Positions 1 through 8,544 of a stretch of 64,000 nucleotides of DNA are shown one piece after another. Below the pieces are notes generated by a model. It ran no database searches and was not told where the DNA came from. It worked only from the letters and a program-made list of their open reading frames with translations. The stretch is taken from the NCBI RefSeq assembly GCF_900156165.1, contig NZ_FTMY01000006.1:1-64000 (forward strand). Direction: 5' to 3'. Made by a program: the position numbers and the translations under genes. Source of the stretch: Pseudacidovorax sp. RU35E. GTDB taxonomy: Bacteria; Pseudomonadota; Gammaproteobacteria; Burkholderiales; Burkholderiaceae_C. Position 1 is the first letter of the stretch; each line of letters opens with the position of its first letter.

Positions 1-1
1 C

Positions 2-91
2 ATCCTCACCAAGATCGAGCGGCAGTCGGGCAAGACCATGATGATCTGCGTCTCCCGCTGCACCGGCAAACGGCTGGTGCTGGACGTCTAG
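2..91 (+). CDS. C-terminal end of an unknown protein (partial)
   Basis: An open frame enters from the left edge and stops at TAG 89-91, giving 29 residues that end in GKRLVLDV. Only the tail is visible and I do not recognise the family. The next gene lies on the other strand and converges with it, and the short GC-rich gap after the stop is consistent with a gene end. It could also be a chance frame. Confidence 0.4.
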   Translation: MLTKIERQSGKTMMICVSRCTGKRLVLDV

Positions 92-174
92 CCCCGCAGC
101 CCGGGCTCGGCCCCGCGAGGGCAGGCCGCCCCGCCGTCGAAAGGAAACCCGCCCGGCACGGACCGACGATCTAC

Positions 175-1158
175 TTAGTTGTCGAGCGTCAGCTTCTGCT
201 TCTGCACCACGTCCTTGTAGACCGCGTACTCGGCCTTGATCTGTTCGGCGAACTGCTCGGGTGTGTTGGCCACGATGATCGAGCCGGTGTCCTCGATGCG
301 CTTGCGCACCGCCGGGTCTTCCAGCGCCTTCTTGGTGCCGGCACTGATCTTGTCGACCACCTCCTTCGGCAGGCCCTTGGGGCCCAGGATGCCGTAGTAG
401 GCCATACGGTTCACCGGCTCCAGGCCCACTTCCTTGAAGGTGGGCACGTTGGGCAGCTCCTTCAGCCGCTGCGGGGCGGCCACCACGATGGGCACCAGCT
501 TGCCGGCCTTGATGAAGGGCAGCGCCGAGGGCAGGTTGTCGAAGATCATGGGCACCTGACCCGCCACCACGTCATTGAGGGCCGGACCGGCGCCGCGGTA
601 GGGAATGTGGGTGATGAAGGTGCCGGTCACGCTCTTGTACAGCTCCATCAGCAGGTGGCCGATGCCGCCCGTGCCGGAGGTGCCGTACGAATACTTGCCC
701 GGGTTCTTCTTCAGCTCGGCGATGAAGCCTGCATAGTCCTTGGCCGGAAAGCTGGGGTTCACGGCGATGACGTTGGGCGTGGCCGCGATGTTGATGATGG
801 GCGTGAAGTCCGTCAGCGGGTTGTACGGCGTCTTGGGGTTGATCGCCGGATTGGCGGCCGTGCTGGACACGGTGGCCACGCCCAGCTTGTAGCCGTCCGG
901 CGCGGAGCGCGCGGTCTCCAGCGCACCCACCGCGCCGCCGCCGCCGGCCTTGTTGGTGACCACCACCGGGTGGCCCAGGATCTTGCCCAACGGATCGGCG
1001 ATGACGCGGCCCACGATGTCGGTGGTGCCGCCGGGTGCGAAGGGCACCTGCAGCTCGATCGGCCGCTCGGGATAGCCTTGCGCGAATGCGGCGGGCGCCG
1101 CAACGAGGGCGGCGAGCACGGCGCCACCCGCCAATGCCTTCCAGGGACTGCGTTGCAT
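175..1158 (-). CDS. Tripartite tricarboxylate transporter substrate-binding protein (Bug/TctC family)
   Basis: Periplasmic solute-binding protein of 327 aa. The N-terminus is a clear Sec signal (basic MQRSPWK, a hydrophobic Ala/Val stretch, cleavage near AFAQG), followed by YPERPI and [14 protein letters not shown], the hallmark of Bug-family binding proteins. Family members capture carboxylates or other small organic acids for TctAB-type carriers. No tctA/tctB lies in view, so it is one of the orphan receptors common in Burkholderiales and the ligand cannot be told. The start at 1158 has an AAAGGA ribosome site just upstream. It follows the response regulator gene on the same strand after 149 nt, so that two-component pair may control it, which is inference. 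Confidence 0.93.
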   Translation of the reverse strand: MQRSPWKALAGGAVLAALVAAPAAFAQGYPERPIELQVPFAPGGTTDIVGRVIADPLGKILGHPVVVTNKAGGGGAVGALETARSAPDGYKLGVATVSSTAANPAINPKTPYNPLTDFTPIINIAATPNVIAVNPSFPAKDYAGFIAELKKNPGKYSYGTSGTGGIGHLLMELYKSVTGTFITHIPYRGAGPALNDVVAGQVPMIFDNLPSALPFIKAGKLVPIVVAAPQRLKELPNVPTFKEVGLEPVNRMAYYGILGPKGLPKEVVDKISAGTKKALEDPAVRKRIEDTGSIIVANTPEQFAEQIKAEYAVYKDVVQKQKLTLDN

Positions 1159-1307
1159 GGTTGTTTCCTTTAGTCGTGATCGGGAGCGGCCTCGTTGCGG
1201 GCCGGCCGGCAGTGTGGCGCGGCGGCGACGCGGCGTCGTCCGTAGCCGCGGGCCGGCGGCCTCCGTGGCGCTACGCAGGGGTTATCCCCAATCCAACACG
1301 CGCAGTT

Positions 1308-1922
1308 CTAAAGGCCGTGCTCGCGCAGGAAGCGATACAGCCCGTGGCTGTTGGCCACGCCCAGCTTGGCGAAGACATGCGCGCGGTGGGTCTCGATGGT
1401 GCGCAGCTCCACCGGCGCGAGTTCCTGCGCGATCTCCTTGTTGGGCTTGCCTTCGGCCACGAGCCGCGCCACCTGCATCTCGCGCGGCGTGAGCTTCTGC
1501 CACAGCGCCTGGGCCGCGTGCAGCGTCTGGCGGCGCTCGGCCCCAGCCTGGGCCTTCTCCAGCGCCTTGGCGACCGCGGCCAGCAGGCGCTCGTCGTTGC
1601 AGGGCTTTTCGAGCCAGCCCAGGGCGCCGTTCTGCACCGCTTCCACCGCCATGGGAATGTCGCCGTGGCCGGAGAGGAAGAGCACCTCCAGCGCGCTGCC
1701 CCGCTCGCGCAGCGCGTCGAAGACCTGCAGCCCGCTCATGCCGCCCAGCCGCAGGTCGAGGATCACGCAGCCCGGATGCTGCAAGTCGGCCCCGGCCAGG
1801 AAGTCCTCACCGCTCTCGAAGGTGCGCACGGCATAGCCACGCGACAGCAGCAGCAGGCCCAGCGAGCGGCGCACGGCCTCGTCGTCGTCGACGACGCACA
1901 GGTTGTTGGCGGGCAGGGTCAT
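1308..1922 (-). CDS. FixJ-type response regulator with LuxR HTH domain
   Basis: DNA-binding response regulator of 204 aa. The receiver domain occupies residues 1-120, with the acidic cluster VDDDE near residue 12, phospho-acceptor D56 in VILDLRL and the conserved Lys in LEKP. A C-terminal LuxR-type helix-turn-helix follows from about residue 140 (LTPREMQVARLVAEGKPNKEIA). Its ATG overlaps the TGA of the upstream histidine kinase by four bases (1919-1922), so the two are translationally coupled and almost certainly cognate. The next gene downstream on this strand is the TctC-like binding protein, a plausible target. Confidence 0.92.
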   Translation of the reverse strand: MTLPANNLCVVDDDEAVRRSLGLLLLSRGYAVRTFESGEDFLAGADLQHPGCVILDLRLGGMSGLQVFDALRERGSALEVLFLSGHGDIPMAVEAVQNGALGWLEKPCNDERLLAAVAKALEKAQAGAERRQTLHAAQALWQKLTPREMQVARLVAEGKPNKEIAQELAPVELRTIETHRAHVFAKLGVANSHGLYRFLREHGL

Positions 1923-4198
1923 GGTGGGGCGATGGGCAGTTCGAGCGTGAAGACGGTGCCGCCGCCTTCGCGCCCGGCAAAGGTGAGGCGACCGCGGTGG
2001 GCCTCGACGATGGTGCGGCAGATGTTCAGCCCCAGGCCGAGCCCGCCTGCCCGCGTGGTGAAGAAGGGCGCGAACACCTGGTCGGCGATGGCCGGGTCGA
2101 TGCCGGTGCCCCGGTCGGCCACGCGCAGCTGGATGCCGCCTTCGCGCCGCTCGGCGTCGATCTCGAGCCGGCGTTCGGCGGGCGGCACGCCGCGCATGGC
2201 ATGCAGGCTGTTGGAGACGAGGTTGAGCAGCACCTGCTCCAGCAGCACGCGGTCGCCGCGCAGCAGGGGCAGGTCGTCGGGGATGCGCACCTCGGGCACC
2301 ACCTGGCCTTCACGCAGCTCGCCGCGCAGCAGGGCCAGCGCCTGCGCCACCAGCGTGGCGACGGCGCAGTCCTCGGCGCCGGCCGTGCGCTGGCGCACGA
2401 AGCCGCGGATGCGCCGCACGATCTCGGCGCTGCGCTGGGCCTGGGCGATGGTGTCGTCCAGGCTCTGAGCCAGCAGCGCGCCGTCGCCGCGCTGCGCGAA
2501 GGCCTTGGCCGCGCTCGCGAAGCTGCTGAGCGCCATCAGCGGCTGGTTCAGCTCATGGGCCAGCGTGGAGGCCATCTCGCCCAGACTGGCCAGGCGTTGG
2601 GCGTGCTGCAGCTGGGCCTCGTTCTGCCGCTGCAGCAGCTCGGCGCGCCGCTGCTCGGTCACGTCGACCACCGAGCTCATCCAGCCCGCGTGCCGGCCCT
2701 CGGCATCGATCAGCGGCGAGGTGTAGACCATGGTGATGACGTCGTGCCCGTCCTTGTGCCGCAGCCGCGACTCGTGACCGGACTGCGAGGGCTGGCCGCT
2801 CATCATGGCCTCGTAATGGTGCCAGTGGCGCGTCACCTCGTCGGGATGCCAGTACGGATAGGGCGGCAGCCGGCCCAGCAACTCGCCGGCCTCGAAGCCG
2901 GTCATGCGGCAGAAGGCCGGGTTGACGTAGGTGATGCGGCCTTCCACATCACGCGCGCGCATGCCCACGGGCAGTGCGTCCTCCATGGCCTTGCGGAAGG
3001 CATTCGCCTCGCCCAGGGCCTGGGTGCGCTCCTTGACGCGCAACTCCAGCTCGCGGCGCGCGTCCCGCTGCTCGGCAAAGCGCCGCTCGCGCAGGCGCCA
3101 GTACAGGCCGGCCAGCAGCAGCAGGCTCAGGCACAGCAGGGCGACCATCCAGGCGCTTTCGCGCGTGCGCAGCACCTGGTCGTGGTCGGCCATCACGGTG
3201 AGCATCCACGGCAGGTCTTCCACCGGCTCGCTCACCGCCAGGAAGTGGCGGGCCTGACCGTCGATCTGCGTCCGGACCAGCATGCCGGGTCGGTCGCCGT
3301 CCGGCGTCACCTTCCACGGCAGTTGCGGAAAGCTGGCGCGCGGGCCGTACTGCTGATCGCGCCGCACCTGAGCCAGCCCCTCGGCATCCACCGGCCGCGT
3401 GGCGTGGTAGAGCCACTGAGGCACGGAGCTGAGGAAGACGATGCCGCGCGTGTCGGTCAGCAGGATCGGATCCTTGGCCAGTCGCCAGGAGTCCTGCAGC
3501 TGGCGCAGGCTCACCTTGACCGTCACGACGCCGAGCACCTGATCGCCATCGCCGCGCACCGGTGCCGACATGAACAGCCCCGGCTCGCCGGTGGTCTGCC
3601 CCACCCCGTAGAAGCGCCCGCTGCGGCCCGCCAGCGCCTCGGTGAAGTACGGCCGGTTGGCATAGTTATGGCCGACGAAGCTGTGCGGCGCCGCCCAGTT
3701 GCTGGCGGCCAGCGTGACCCCGCGCGCGTCGATGAGGTAGAGCACATCGGAGCCGGCCAGGCGGTTGAGTTCTTCCAGGTAGCGGTTGGCGCTCTGGCCG
3801 AGTGCGGCCTGCCCAGGCGCATTCAGCAGTGCCAGCACCACGGGATGCAGGGCGGCGGTGAAGGGCAGGTGCCGGTAGCGGCCGGTGGCATCGCGCAGGC
3901 CTGAGAGCTGCACCTCCGCCGCGCGGCGGATTTCGTCGGCCTGGTTGCGGGCGGCGCGGTCGGCGGCCCATTGGCCGGCCAGGGCGACGACCAGCAGCGA
4001 GAGTCCAAGCAGCGCGGTCCAGACCGCGAAGCGCGGCCAGTGGAATCTCGCGGCGGAGATGGAAGCCCCGGGGTTGGGCGCAGCGACGGCAGGTGGCATG
4101 GGCGATAGGCCGGCCATTCTCTTCGAGCAGGCTGGGGCGTCGGAGGCCAACGAGAGGACGCAGGAATCGCGGGCTGACTCCGCCTCGTCCTGGGCCAT
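1919..4198 (-). CDS. DctB-like sensor histidine kinase with PAS domain
   Basis: Membrane sensor kinase of up to 759 aa. Order: a poorly conserved N-terminal 45 residues, TM1 (about 55-75, WTALLGLSLLVVALAG), a periplasmic double-Cache-type sensor region, TM2 (about 350-370, VALLCLSLLLLAG), a coiled linker, a PAS domain (about 405-515), a HisKA domain with phospho-accepting His in AHELNQPL, and HATPase_c with N box NLVSNSL and Gly-rich GLGLGL. DctB-class kinases sense C4-dicarboxylates or similar acids; the ligand here is unknown. The start is uncertain: Met codons at 4117 and slightly inside would remove an unconvincing leader. It lies 9 nt after a LysR gene and overlaps its response regulator. 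Confidence 0.9.
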   Translation of the reverse strand: MAQDEAESARDSCVLSLASDAPACSKRMAGLSPMPPAVAAPNPGASISAARFHWPRFAVWTALLGLSLLVVALAGQWAADRAARNQADEIRRAAEVQLSGLRDATGRYRHLPFTAALHPVVLALLNAPGQAALGQSANRYLEELNRLAGSDVLYLIDARGVTLAASNWAAPHSFVGHNYANRPYFTEALAGRSGRFYGVGQTTGEPGLFMSAPVRGDGDQVLGVVTVKVSLRQLQDSWRLAKDPILLTDTRGIVFLSSVPQWLYHATRPVDAEGLAQVRRDQQYGPRASFPQLPWKVTPDGDRPGMLVRTQIDGQARHFLAVSEPVEDLPWMLTVMADHDQVLRTRESAWMVALLCLSLLLLAGLYWRLRERRFAEQRDARRELELRVKERTQALGEANAFRKAMEDALPVGMRARDVEGRITYVNPAFCRMTGFEAGELLGRLPPYPYWHPDEVTRHWHHYEAMMSGQPSQSGHESRLRHKDGHDVITMVYTSPLIDAEGRHAGWMSSVVDVTEQRRAELLQRQNEAQLQHAQRLASLGEMASTLAHELNQPLMALSSFASAAKAFAQRGDGALLAQSLDDTIAQAQRSAEIVRRIRGFVRQRTAGAEDCAVATLVAQALALLRGELREGQVVPEVRIPDDLPLLRGDRVLLEQVLLNLVSNSLHAMRGVPPAERRLEIDAERREGGIQLRVADRGTGIDPAIADQVFAPFFTTRAGGLGLGLNICRTIVEAHRGRLTFAGREGGGTVFTLELPIAPP

Positions 4199-4207
4199 TG
4201 CTGGCCG

Positions 4208-5107
4208 TCAGATGCGCCGCGCCAGCTCTTCCGCGAAGAAGTCGGTCACCTGCCGCACGGTCGCCGAGATGAACCGGCGACTGGGCCACACCAAGGCCAA
4301 CGCGCGGCTCTCCCCGACGAACTCGTCGAGGACGGTGATGACCTCCGCATCCTCCGGGCTGTCGGTCAGCGACGCTCCGTGGAACATGCCGATGCCCAGT
4401 CCTGCGCGCACTCCGGCGAGGATGGTCTCGACCGTGTTGGAGGCGAGGTTGCCGCCCACGCGCACAGTGATCGGCCCGGCCGGGCCGCTGAAGGCCCAAT
4501 CGGTGGCGCCGTCGTAGACCAGGCAGTTGTGCTGGGTCAGCTCCTGCGGATGCCGCGGCGTGCCGTGGCGCTCGAAGTACGCGCGAGAGCCGGCGCACAC
4601 CAGCGAAGTGCTGGCCACTTTCCGCACCACCGAATCCGCGTGGTAGACGGGGCTGACGCGGATCGCCAGGTCGACGCCTTCGGCAATCAGGTCTTCGGTC
4701 CGGTCGGAGAGACGCACGTCCAGCTGGATCTTCGGGTGCAGCGTCAGCAGGCGCGGCAGCAGCGGCAGCACATGCAGCCGCCCGAAGGTGGAAGGCGCTG
4801 CGATGCGCACCGGGCCGGCGATCTCGTGGACGCTGCCGGCGAGTTCCTCGTCGGCCTGCTGCATCTCTTCGAGGATCGGCTTGCTCCGCTCGTAGTAGCG
4901 GCGCCCCGCCGGGGTGAGCGCCACGCTGCGCGTGCTGCGGTTGAGCAGCTTGACGCCCAGGCGCTGCTCGAGCGCGCTGACCGACTTGCTGGCCATCGAC
5001 TGCGAGCCGCCCATGCGGCGGGCGGCGGCGGAAAAGCCACCGGCCTCCACGACGGCGATGAAGGCACTCAGTTCCTGGAATCTATCCACGGCCCCTCTCC
5101 GGCTCAT
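4208..5107 (-). CDS. LysR-family transcriptional regulator
   Basis: LysR-type regulator of 299 aa. The N-terminal winged HTH (about residues 10-68) reads FQELSAFIAVVEAGGFSAAA and SKSVSALEQRLGVKLLNRST, followed by the two-lobed effector-binding domain (about 90-295). It is divergent from the SDR dehydrogenase at 5265, the usual arrangement for a LysR protein controlling its neighbour. A dyad beside its own start (5110-5124) could be the operator. The histidine kinase gene follows on the same strand after only 9 nt, so the LysR and two-component genes may share a transcript. Confidence 0.93.
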   Translation of the reverse strand: MSRRGAVDRFQELSAFIAVVEAGGFSAAARRMGGSQSMASKSVSALEQRLGVKLLNRSTRSVALTPAGRRYYERSKPILEEMQQADEELAGSVHEIAGPVRIAAPSTFGRLHVLPLLPRLLTLHPKIQLDVRLSDRTEDLIAEGVDLAIRVSPVYHADSVVRKVASTSLVCAGSRAYFERHGTPRHPQELTQHNCLVYDGATDWAFSGPAGPITVRVGGNLASNTVETILAGVRAGLGIGMFHGASLTDSPEDAEVITVLDEFVGESRALALVWPSRRFISATVRQVTDFFAEELARRI

Positions 5108-5109
5108 TG

Positions 5110-5124
5110 ATTCGTTCTAAGAAT
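5110..5124. promoter_or_regulatory. Possible LysR operator (ATTC-N7-GAAT dyad)
   Basis: The 157-bp gap between the divergent LysR and SDR genes contains ATTC-N7-GAAT, an interrupted palindrome that also satisfies the T-N11-A pattern typical of LysR sites. It sits within 3 bp of the LysR start codon, where an autoregulatory site is often found. No protein-binding evidence is available, and short dyads occur by chance. Confidence 0.35.
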
Positions 5125-5264
5125 AGACGATGTGCTTCATGACGGGATTATCAGCACGTAGAGCGGAAATTAAAGTCGATTCATCGATGCGCGACGGCCT
5201 CTGCAATACACAGCGTCCGCCCCGTCGGTGCCCCGCACTCCGATCGACCCTCCAAGGAATCACC

Positions 5265-6053
5265 ATGACCTCCCGCCCCGACGCCCTCTCCAACGAAGCC
5301 TTTGCCGATGCCTCCGGCCCATCCCTGAACCTGGCCGGCAAGACCGTGGTCGTCGTCGGCGGCAAGACAGGCATCGGCCTGGGCATCGCGCAGGCCGCAC
5401 GTGCCGCCGGCGCCACGGTCGTCGTGGCCAGCCGCCGCATCGCCACGCCCGACGAACGGCCCGACCTGGCCGGCTACCGCCAAGTCAGGCTCGACATGAG
5501 CGATGAATCCGCGGTGAGCGGCGCCTTCGACGGCATCGGCGCCTTCGACCACCTCGTGGTCACCGCCGCGCCGGACATCGGCAGCTGGGGCGCGTTCCAG
5601 GACGCGGACATGCGCGGCGTGCGCGCCTATGTGGAAGGCAAGTTCCTCGGCAGCTGGGCCTGTGCCCGGCACGGTGCACCGCACATCCGACCGAACGGCT
5701 CCATCACCTTCCTGACAGGTGGCATGGCCGTGCGACCCAAGATCGGCTTCACCGCGGTCACGTCGGCATTCGCCGCCGTGGAGGCCCTGTCCGCCTCGCT
5801 CGCGCTGGAGCTGGCGCCGCTGCGCGTGAACACGATCCGTCCCGGCTTCGTCGACACCGACATGTGGGGCTTCCTGCCCGAAGCACAGCGCCAGGGCTTG
5901 CGCCAAGCCGTGGCGCGGAACTTTCCCGCGCGGCGCGTGGGCCAGCCGCGGGACATCGGCCATGCGGCGCTCTTCCTCATGACCAACCCTTACGTCACCG
6001 GCACGGTGGTGGAGGTGGCGGGCGGCGAGAACCTGGTGCCGAGCGTCGGTTGA
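5265..6053 (+). CDS. SDR-family oxidoreductase lacking the usual YxxxK motif
   Basis: Classical-length SDR of 262 aa with an N-terminal Rossmann motif VVVVGGKTGIGLGIA (about residues 25-39) and the late PG motif in VNTIRPGFVDTDM. In the region where SDRs carry Tyr-x-x-x-Lys this protein reads GFTAVTSAFAAVEAL, so neither catalytic Tyr nor Lys is visible. That is known in a divergent SDR subset and makes the reaction uncertain. ATG 5265 was chosen over the longer frame from 5130 because AAGGAA precedes it and the upstream residues are not SDR-like. It is divergent from a LysR gene, which probably regulates it. Confidence 0.87.
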   Translation: MTSRPDALSNEAFADASGPSLNLAGKTVVVVGGKTGIGLGIAQAARAAGATVVVASRRIATPDERPDLAGYRQVRLDMSDESAVSGAFDGIGAFDHLVVTAAPDIGSWGAFQDADMRGVRAYVEGKFLGSWACARHGAPHIRPNGSITFLTGGMAVRPKIGFTAVTSAFAAVEALSASLALELAPLRVNTIRPGFVDTDMWGFLPEAQRQGLRQAVARNFPARRVGQPRDIGHAALFLMTNPYVTGTVVEVAGGENLVPSVG

Positions 6054-7755
6054 AAGCGCAACGGGGGCGAAGCCAAAGCCAAACTGTCTTGGCATTCCCC
6101 CCCTTCCGAAACAGACTTCCGATGGCGCACACGGGCTTCGGTGTTGTTGCCCCTACTCGTGCGCCGTCTCGCCGGTTCAGCGAGATGGATGGCTCACCAA
6201 GAGAGAAGGGGCACTCCCGGCAGGGCATCAATTGCTGACTGCCGATGTCCACTCACGGCCGGCTGCGTCTACCTACCTGTAGGACTCAGCTTAGGGACTT
6301 CCGCTACGTTGACCGGGTGGGTGTGGGCCGCTAAGTTGAGCCCATGTTCAAACCATCACAGTCTTATGCGGAATCCTGTTGATCTGGAACTGATTCGGCA
6401 GTTGGAGCCAGCTTAGTTGGCCACGGGTAGGGACCAGCTTCCACCGCCGAATTCAAGGTCGTCCTCGCACGCCGAAGCGGTCGTTTACCTGCCGGCTCTA
6501 GGAGTTGTACGGATCACGTATGCGCTGCGGAGAACAGTACTAAGAGGCGTTCTAAGCTGGTGTTGGTTCGCGAAGAGTGCCTCGGTCGAGGCTCCTCCTG
6601 CTTGAGGACAACTGCAAACTTGCGGCTTCGCCCAGTGTGAGACCGTTTTGTGGTCAACTCGACCTACTTACTACCTTGCCCGATAGGTCTTAAACGAATT
6701 CTGGCGGAAGCGGTGAGATTCATCGACGTCTACAAATCATGCACTTAGGATTTCGATACCATGGACTTCACCATGCCTACACGCCTATTTAGACTTGCGT
6801 CTCCCTTAGCGTCAAATCTTCAAAGTGACTGACCTACTTTCCATGAGACCTAGAGCCACCGGAGCAATGCGCGATGGCGGGCCCCTTACAGGTGGCGGTT
6901 ATGGTGTGCCATTAAGCGCATGAGATTTCCGACCCTGACGAGGCTTGCGTCGGGCCGAGCGCCTAGCGTTGGTCCACGGCCGCCAGAACGTGACTATCTG
7001 GACTCGCAACTACTGCCAAAGCTTCATCCTGCGGATCGAAGTCCCTGAGCTTTCGGGTGCTCTTGAGAGCTTCCGGCGGCTAAGCACCCGCGACGCCGCG
7101 ACCAAGGTAGACCGTAGGCCGGGTCGGCAGTCCCGCAGCTTGAGCTCTCGTAGTAGGCGCACAACGTTAACACTATCATTGGGGTCATCCTTGTCCGGTA
7201 CGCATTTCCCGAAAGCACGTACCACGACTATGGACCTCTTTTCTATGCCGCCATCTTTAGGTGCGGCCGCGGAAAAACACTTCAGCTGCAAGAGTTCGCG
7301 GCTCAAGCGCTTCTCAGCTTGCGATGTGGAGCGCAGTGGTGACGAAATCAAGGCTAGTCGCCCGAGGCGGAGATACATTCGCCGCTGTCAGTTAAAGCGT
7401 CCTAAGCCAGCTAAGCGACCGCATCGTCTGCTCAAGGATCTCGCGGCTAGTCTGCGACCGCTGATGAGCATGAATGGTGCGGACCGAAATGAGTGGCGAA
7501 ACTCCCGCGAAGCCGGCGGAAACCATGCTTCTGCAATCTTCCCCCGTCATATGCGACCTTGTCTCCGGCGATGTGCAAGCCCGACGATGACCTTACTTCG
7601 ACTGCATTGTGTGCCCCACTTAGAGCGAGCTCACCTCCTACGCACGAGTTAGCAACGTTCACCGACGTCCGCATTTCGGCGCGCCTCCAACCCGCGGGCT
7701 TGTCCCGGTACGCTGTAGACTGGTGCAAGGACCCACGAAGGGTCGAGGAGATGTA
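6054..7755. other. Long stretch without a convincing gene, spanning the left island boundary
   Basis: About 1.7 kb in which no frame gives a recognisable protein. Frames at 6141-6416, 6945-7652 (+), 7010-7378 and 7447-7767 (-) lack ribosome sites and family-like sequence. A plus-strand open stretch at about 7158-7345 gives a protein-like segment (GVILVRYAFPESTYHDYGPL) but has stops on both sides and no start, so it may be a gene relic. Base composition is visibly less GC-rich than the flanking core genes. The left copy of the tRNA-Ser repeat lies inside at 6701-6721. The segment most resembles decayed mobile-element DNA. Confidence 0.5.
6701..6721 (+). repeat. Left attachment-site copy (21-bp direct repeat)
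   Basis: Identical over 21 bp to 14238-14258, beginning CTGGCGGAAG and ending GAGATTC. Read on the minus strand it is the last 20 nt of tRNA-Ser, including the discriminator G and CCA, plus one base. The match breaks immediately afterwards (ATCGA here, GAACT at the tRNA), so it is a short isolated core and not a second tRNA. Confidence 0.8.
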
Positions 7756-8526
7756 GTGCCTATCCATCTAACTCCGTTCGGACAGACCGACTCGCTATGG
7801 ACCGGCAATACTTGGGAGGTGCCCGACGAAGACGCCCTCGCGAAATGGATTGGGTGGGTAGCAATTGGCCAAGCGCTTCATGTCGCTGAAATTCTTCACT
7901 CAGTAGACCCAGGCTCTGCTTTACCCACGAACGAAGCAGCGAAATCCGAGGCTGTTGACCTTTTGACTCAAAAGGGTGCCGATCCTTGGCATCGAGATGG
8001 GTGGATGTTTCAAGTTATGTCGTGGCTAGCGGCTAATGTGGATAGGCCTGGCGCACTAATTGCGCTTCCCCATCTCATGCACGCAGACAAGGGCCTAGAT
8101 GGCCTCGAAATACTGCTTGATGAATCCCAGAACGTCGTTGCAGCGATAATTTTTGAGGACAAAGCGACTGAAAATCCCCGAGACACCATCCGGGACGACG
8201 TCTGGCCAGAGCTCTTAAAATTCGAGTTAGGGCATGGAGTCAGCAGGCTGACTCAACAGGCTTCAGGGATTCTGGCGGCAGCGCAGGTCCCGAACCCGAG
8301 TGCAGCTGTTAGCAAGATCTCATGGAATACAACTAGGCGCTACCGCATTAGCATCACATCAAGTAAAAGCACGCCAAATTCGCGAAAGAGCCTATTCAAA
8401 GATTTCGAGACTACGGTGCAAGGTGGCATCGACCGGCGAAAGGCGGAACTTTTCGTGGTTAAGGACCTTAGACCGTGGATGGCGAACCTAGCCAAGAAAG
8501 CAATTGCCCAAGTAGCTGAGCTATAA
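7756..8526 (+). CDS. Putative anti-phage nuclease, PD-(D/E)XK fold, HamA/DUF1837-like
   Basis: Protein of 256 aa with a plausible PD-(D/E)XK active site: D115 in GLDGLE, then E134-x-K136 in IFEDKAT, with a hydrophobic beta-strand before each. Following residues NPRDTIRDDVWPEL look like a conserved helix. GTG 7756 is preferred to ATG 7723 because GAGGAG lies 5 nt upstream. It is followed after 18 nt by a large helicase gene, the same order and architecture as Hachiman (HamA nuclease, HamB helicase; AbpAB in E. coli). In such systems the helicase is thought to license the nuclease to attack DNA during infection. I infer the family from motif and context; sequence similarity to DUF1837 itself is not obvious by eye. 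The gene is AT-richer than the host. Confidence 0.65.
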   Translation: MPIHLTPFGQTDSLWTGNTWEVPDEDALAKWIGWVAIGQALHVAEILHSVDPGSALPTNEAAKSEAVDLLTQKGADPWHRDGWMFQVMSWLAANVDRPGALIALPHLMHADKGLDGLEILLDESQNVVAAIIFEDKATENPRDTIRDDVWPELLKFELGHGVSRLTQQASGILAAAQVPNPSAAVSKISWNTTRRYRISITSSKSTPNSRKSLFKDFETTVQGGIDRRKAELFVVKDLRPWMANLAKKAIAQVAEL

Positions 8527-8544
8527 GTTAAGGAGTGCCTCGCG

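Noticed and set aside
607-1173. Long plus-strand frame opposite the TctC-like gene
   Set aside because: It is antisense to a gene with clear signal peptide and family motifs; its His/Gly/Arg-rich sequence is typical of the reverse strand of GC-rich genes.
6945-7652. Possible 235-aa gene upstream of the nuclease
   Set aside because: Basic, low-complexity sequence without a ribosome site or integrase-like catalytic residues; I looked for tyrosine-recombinase R-H-R-Y motifs and found none.
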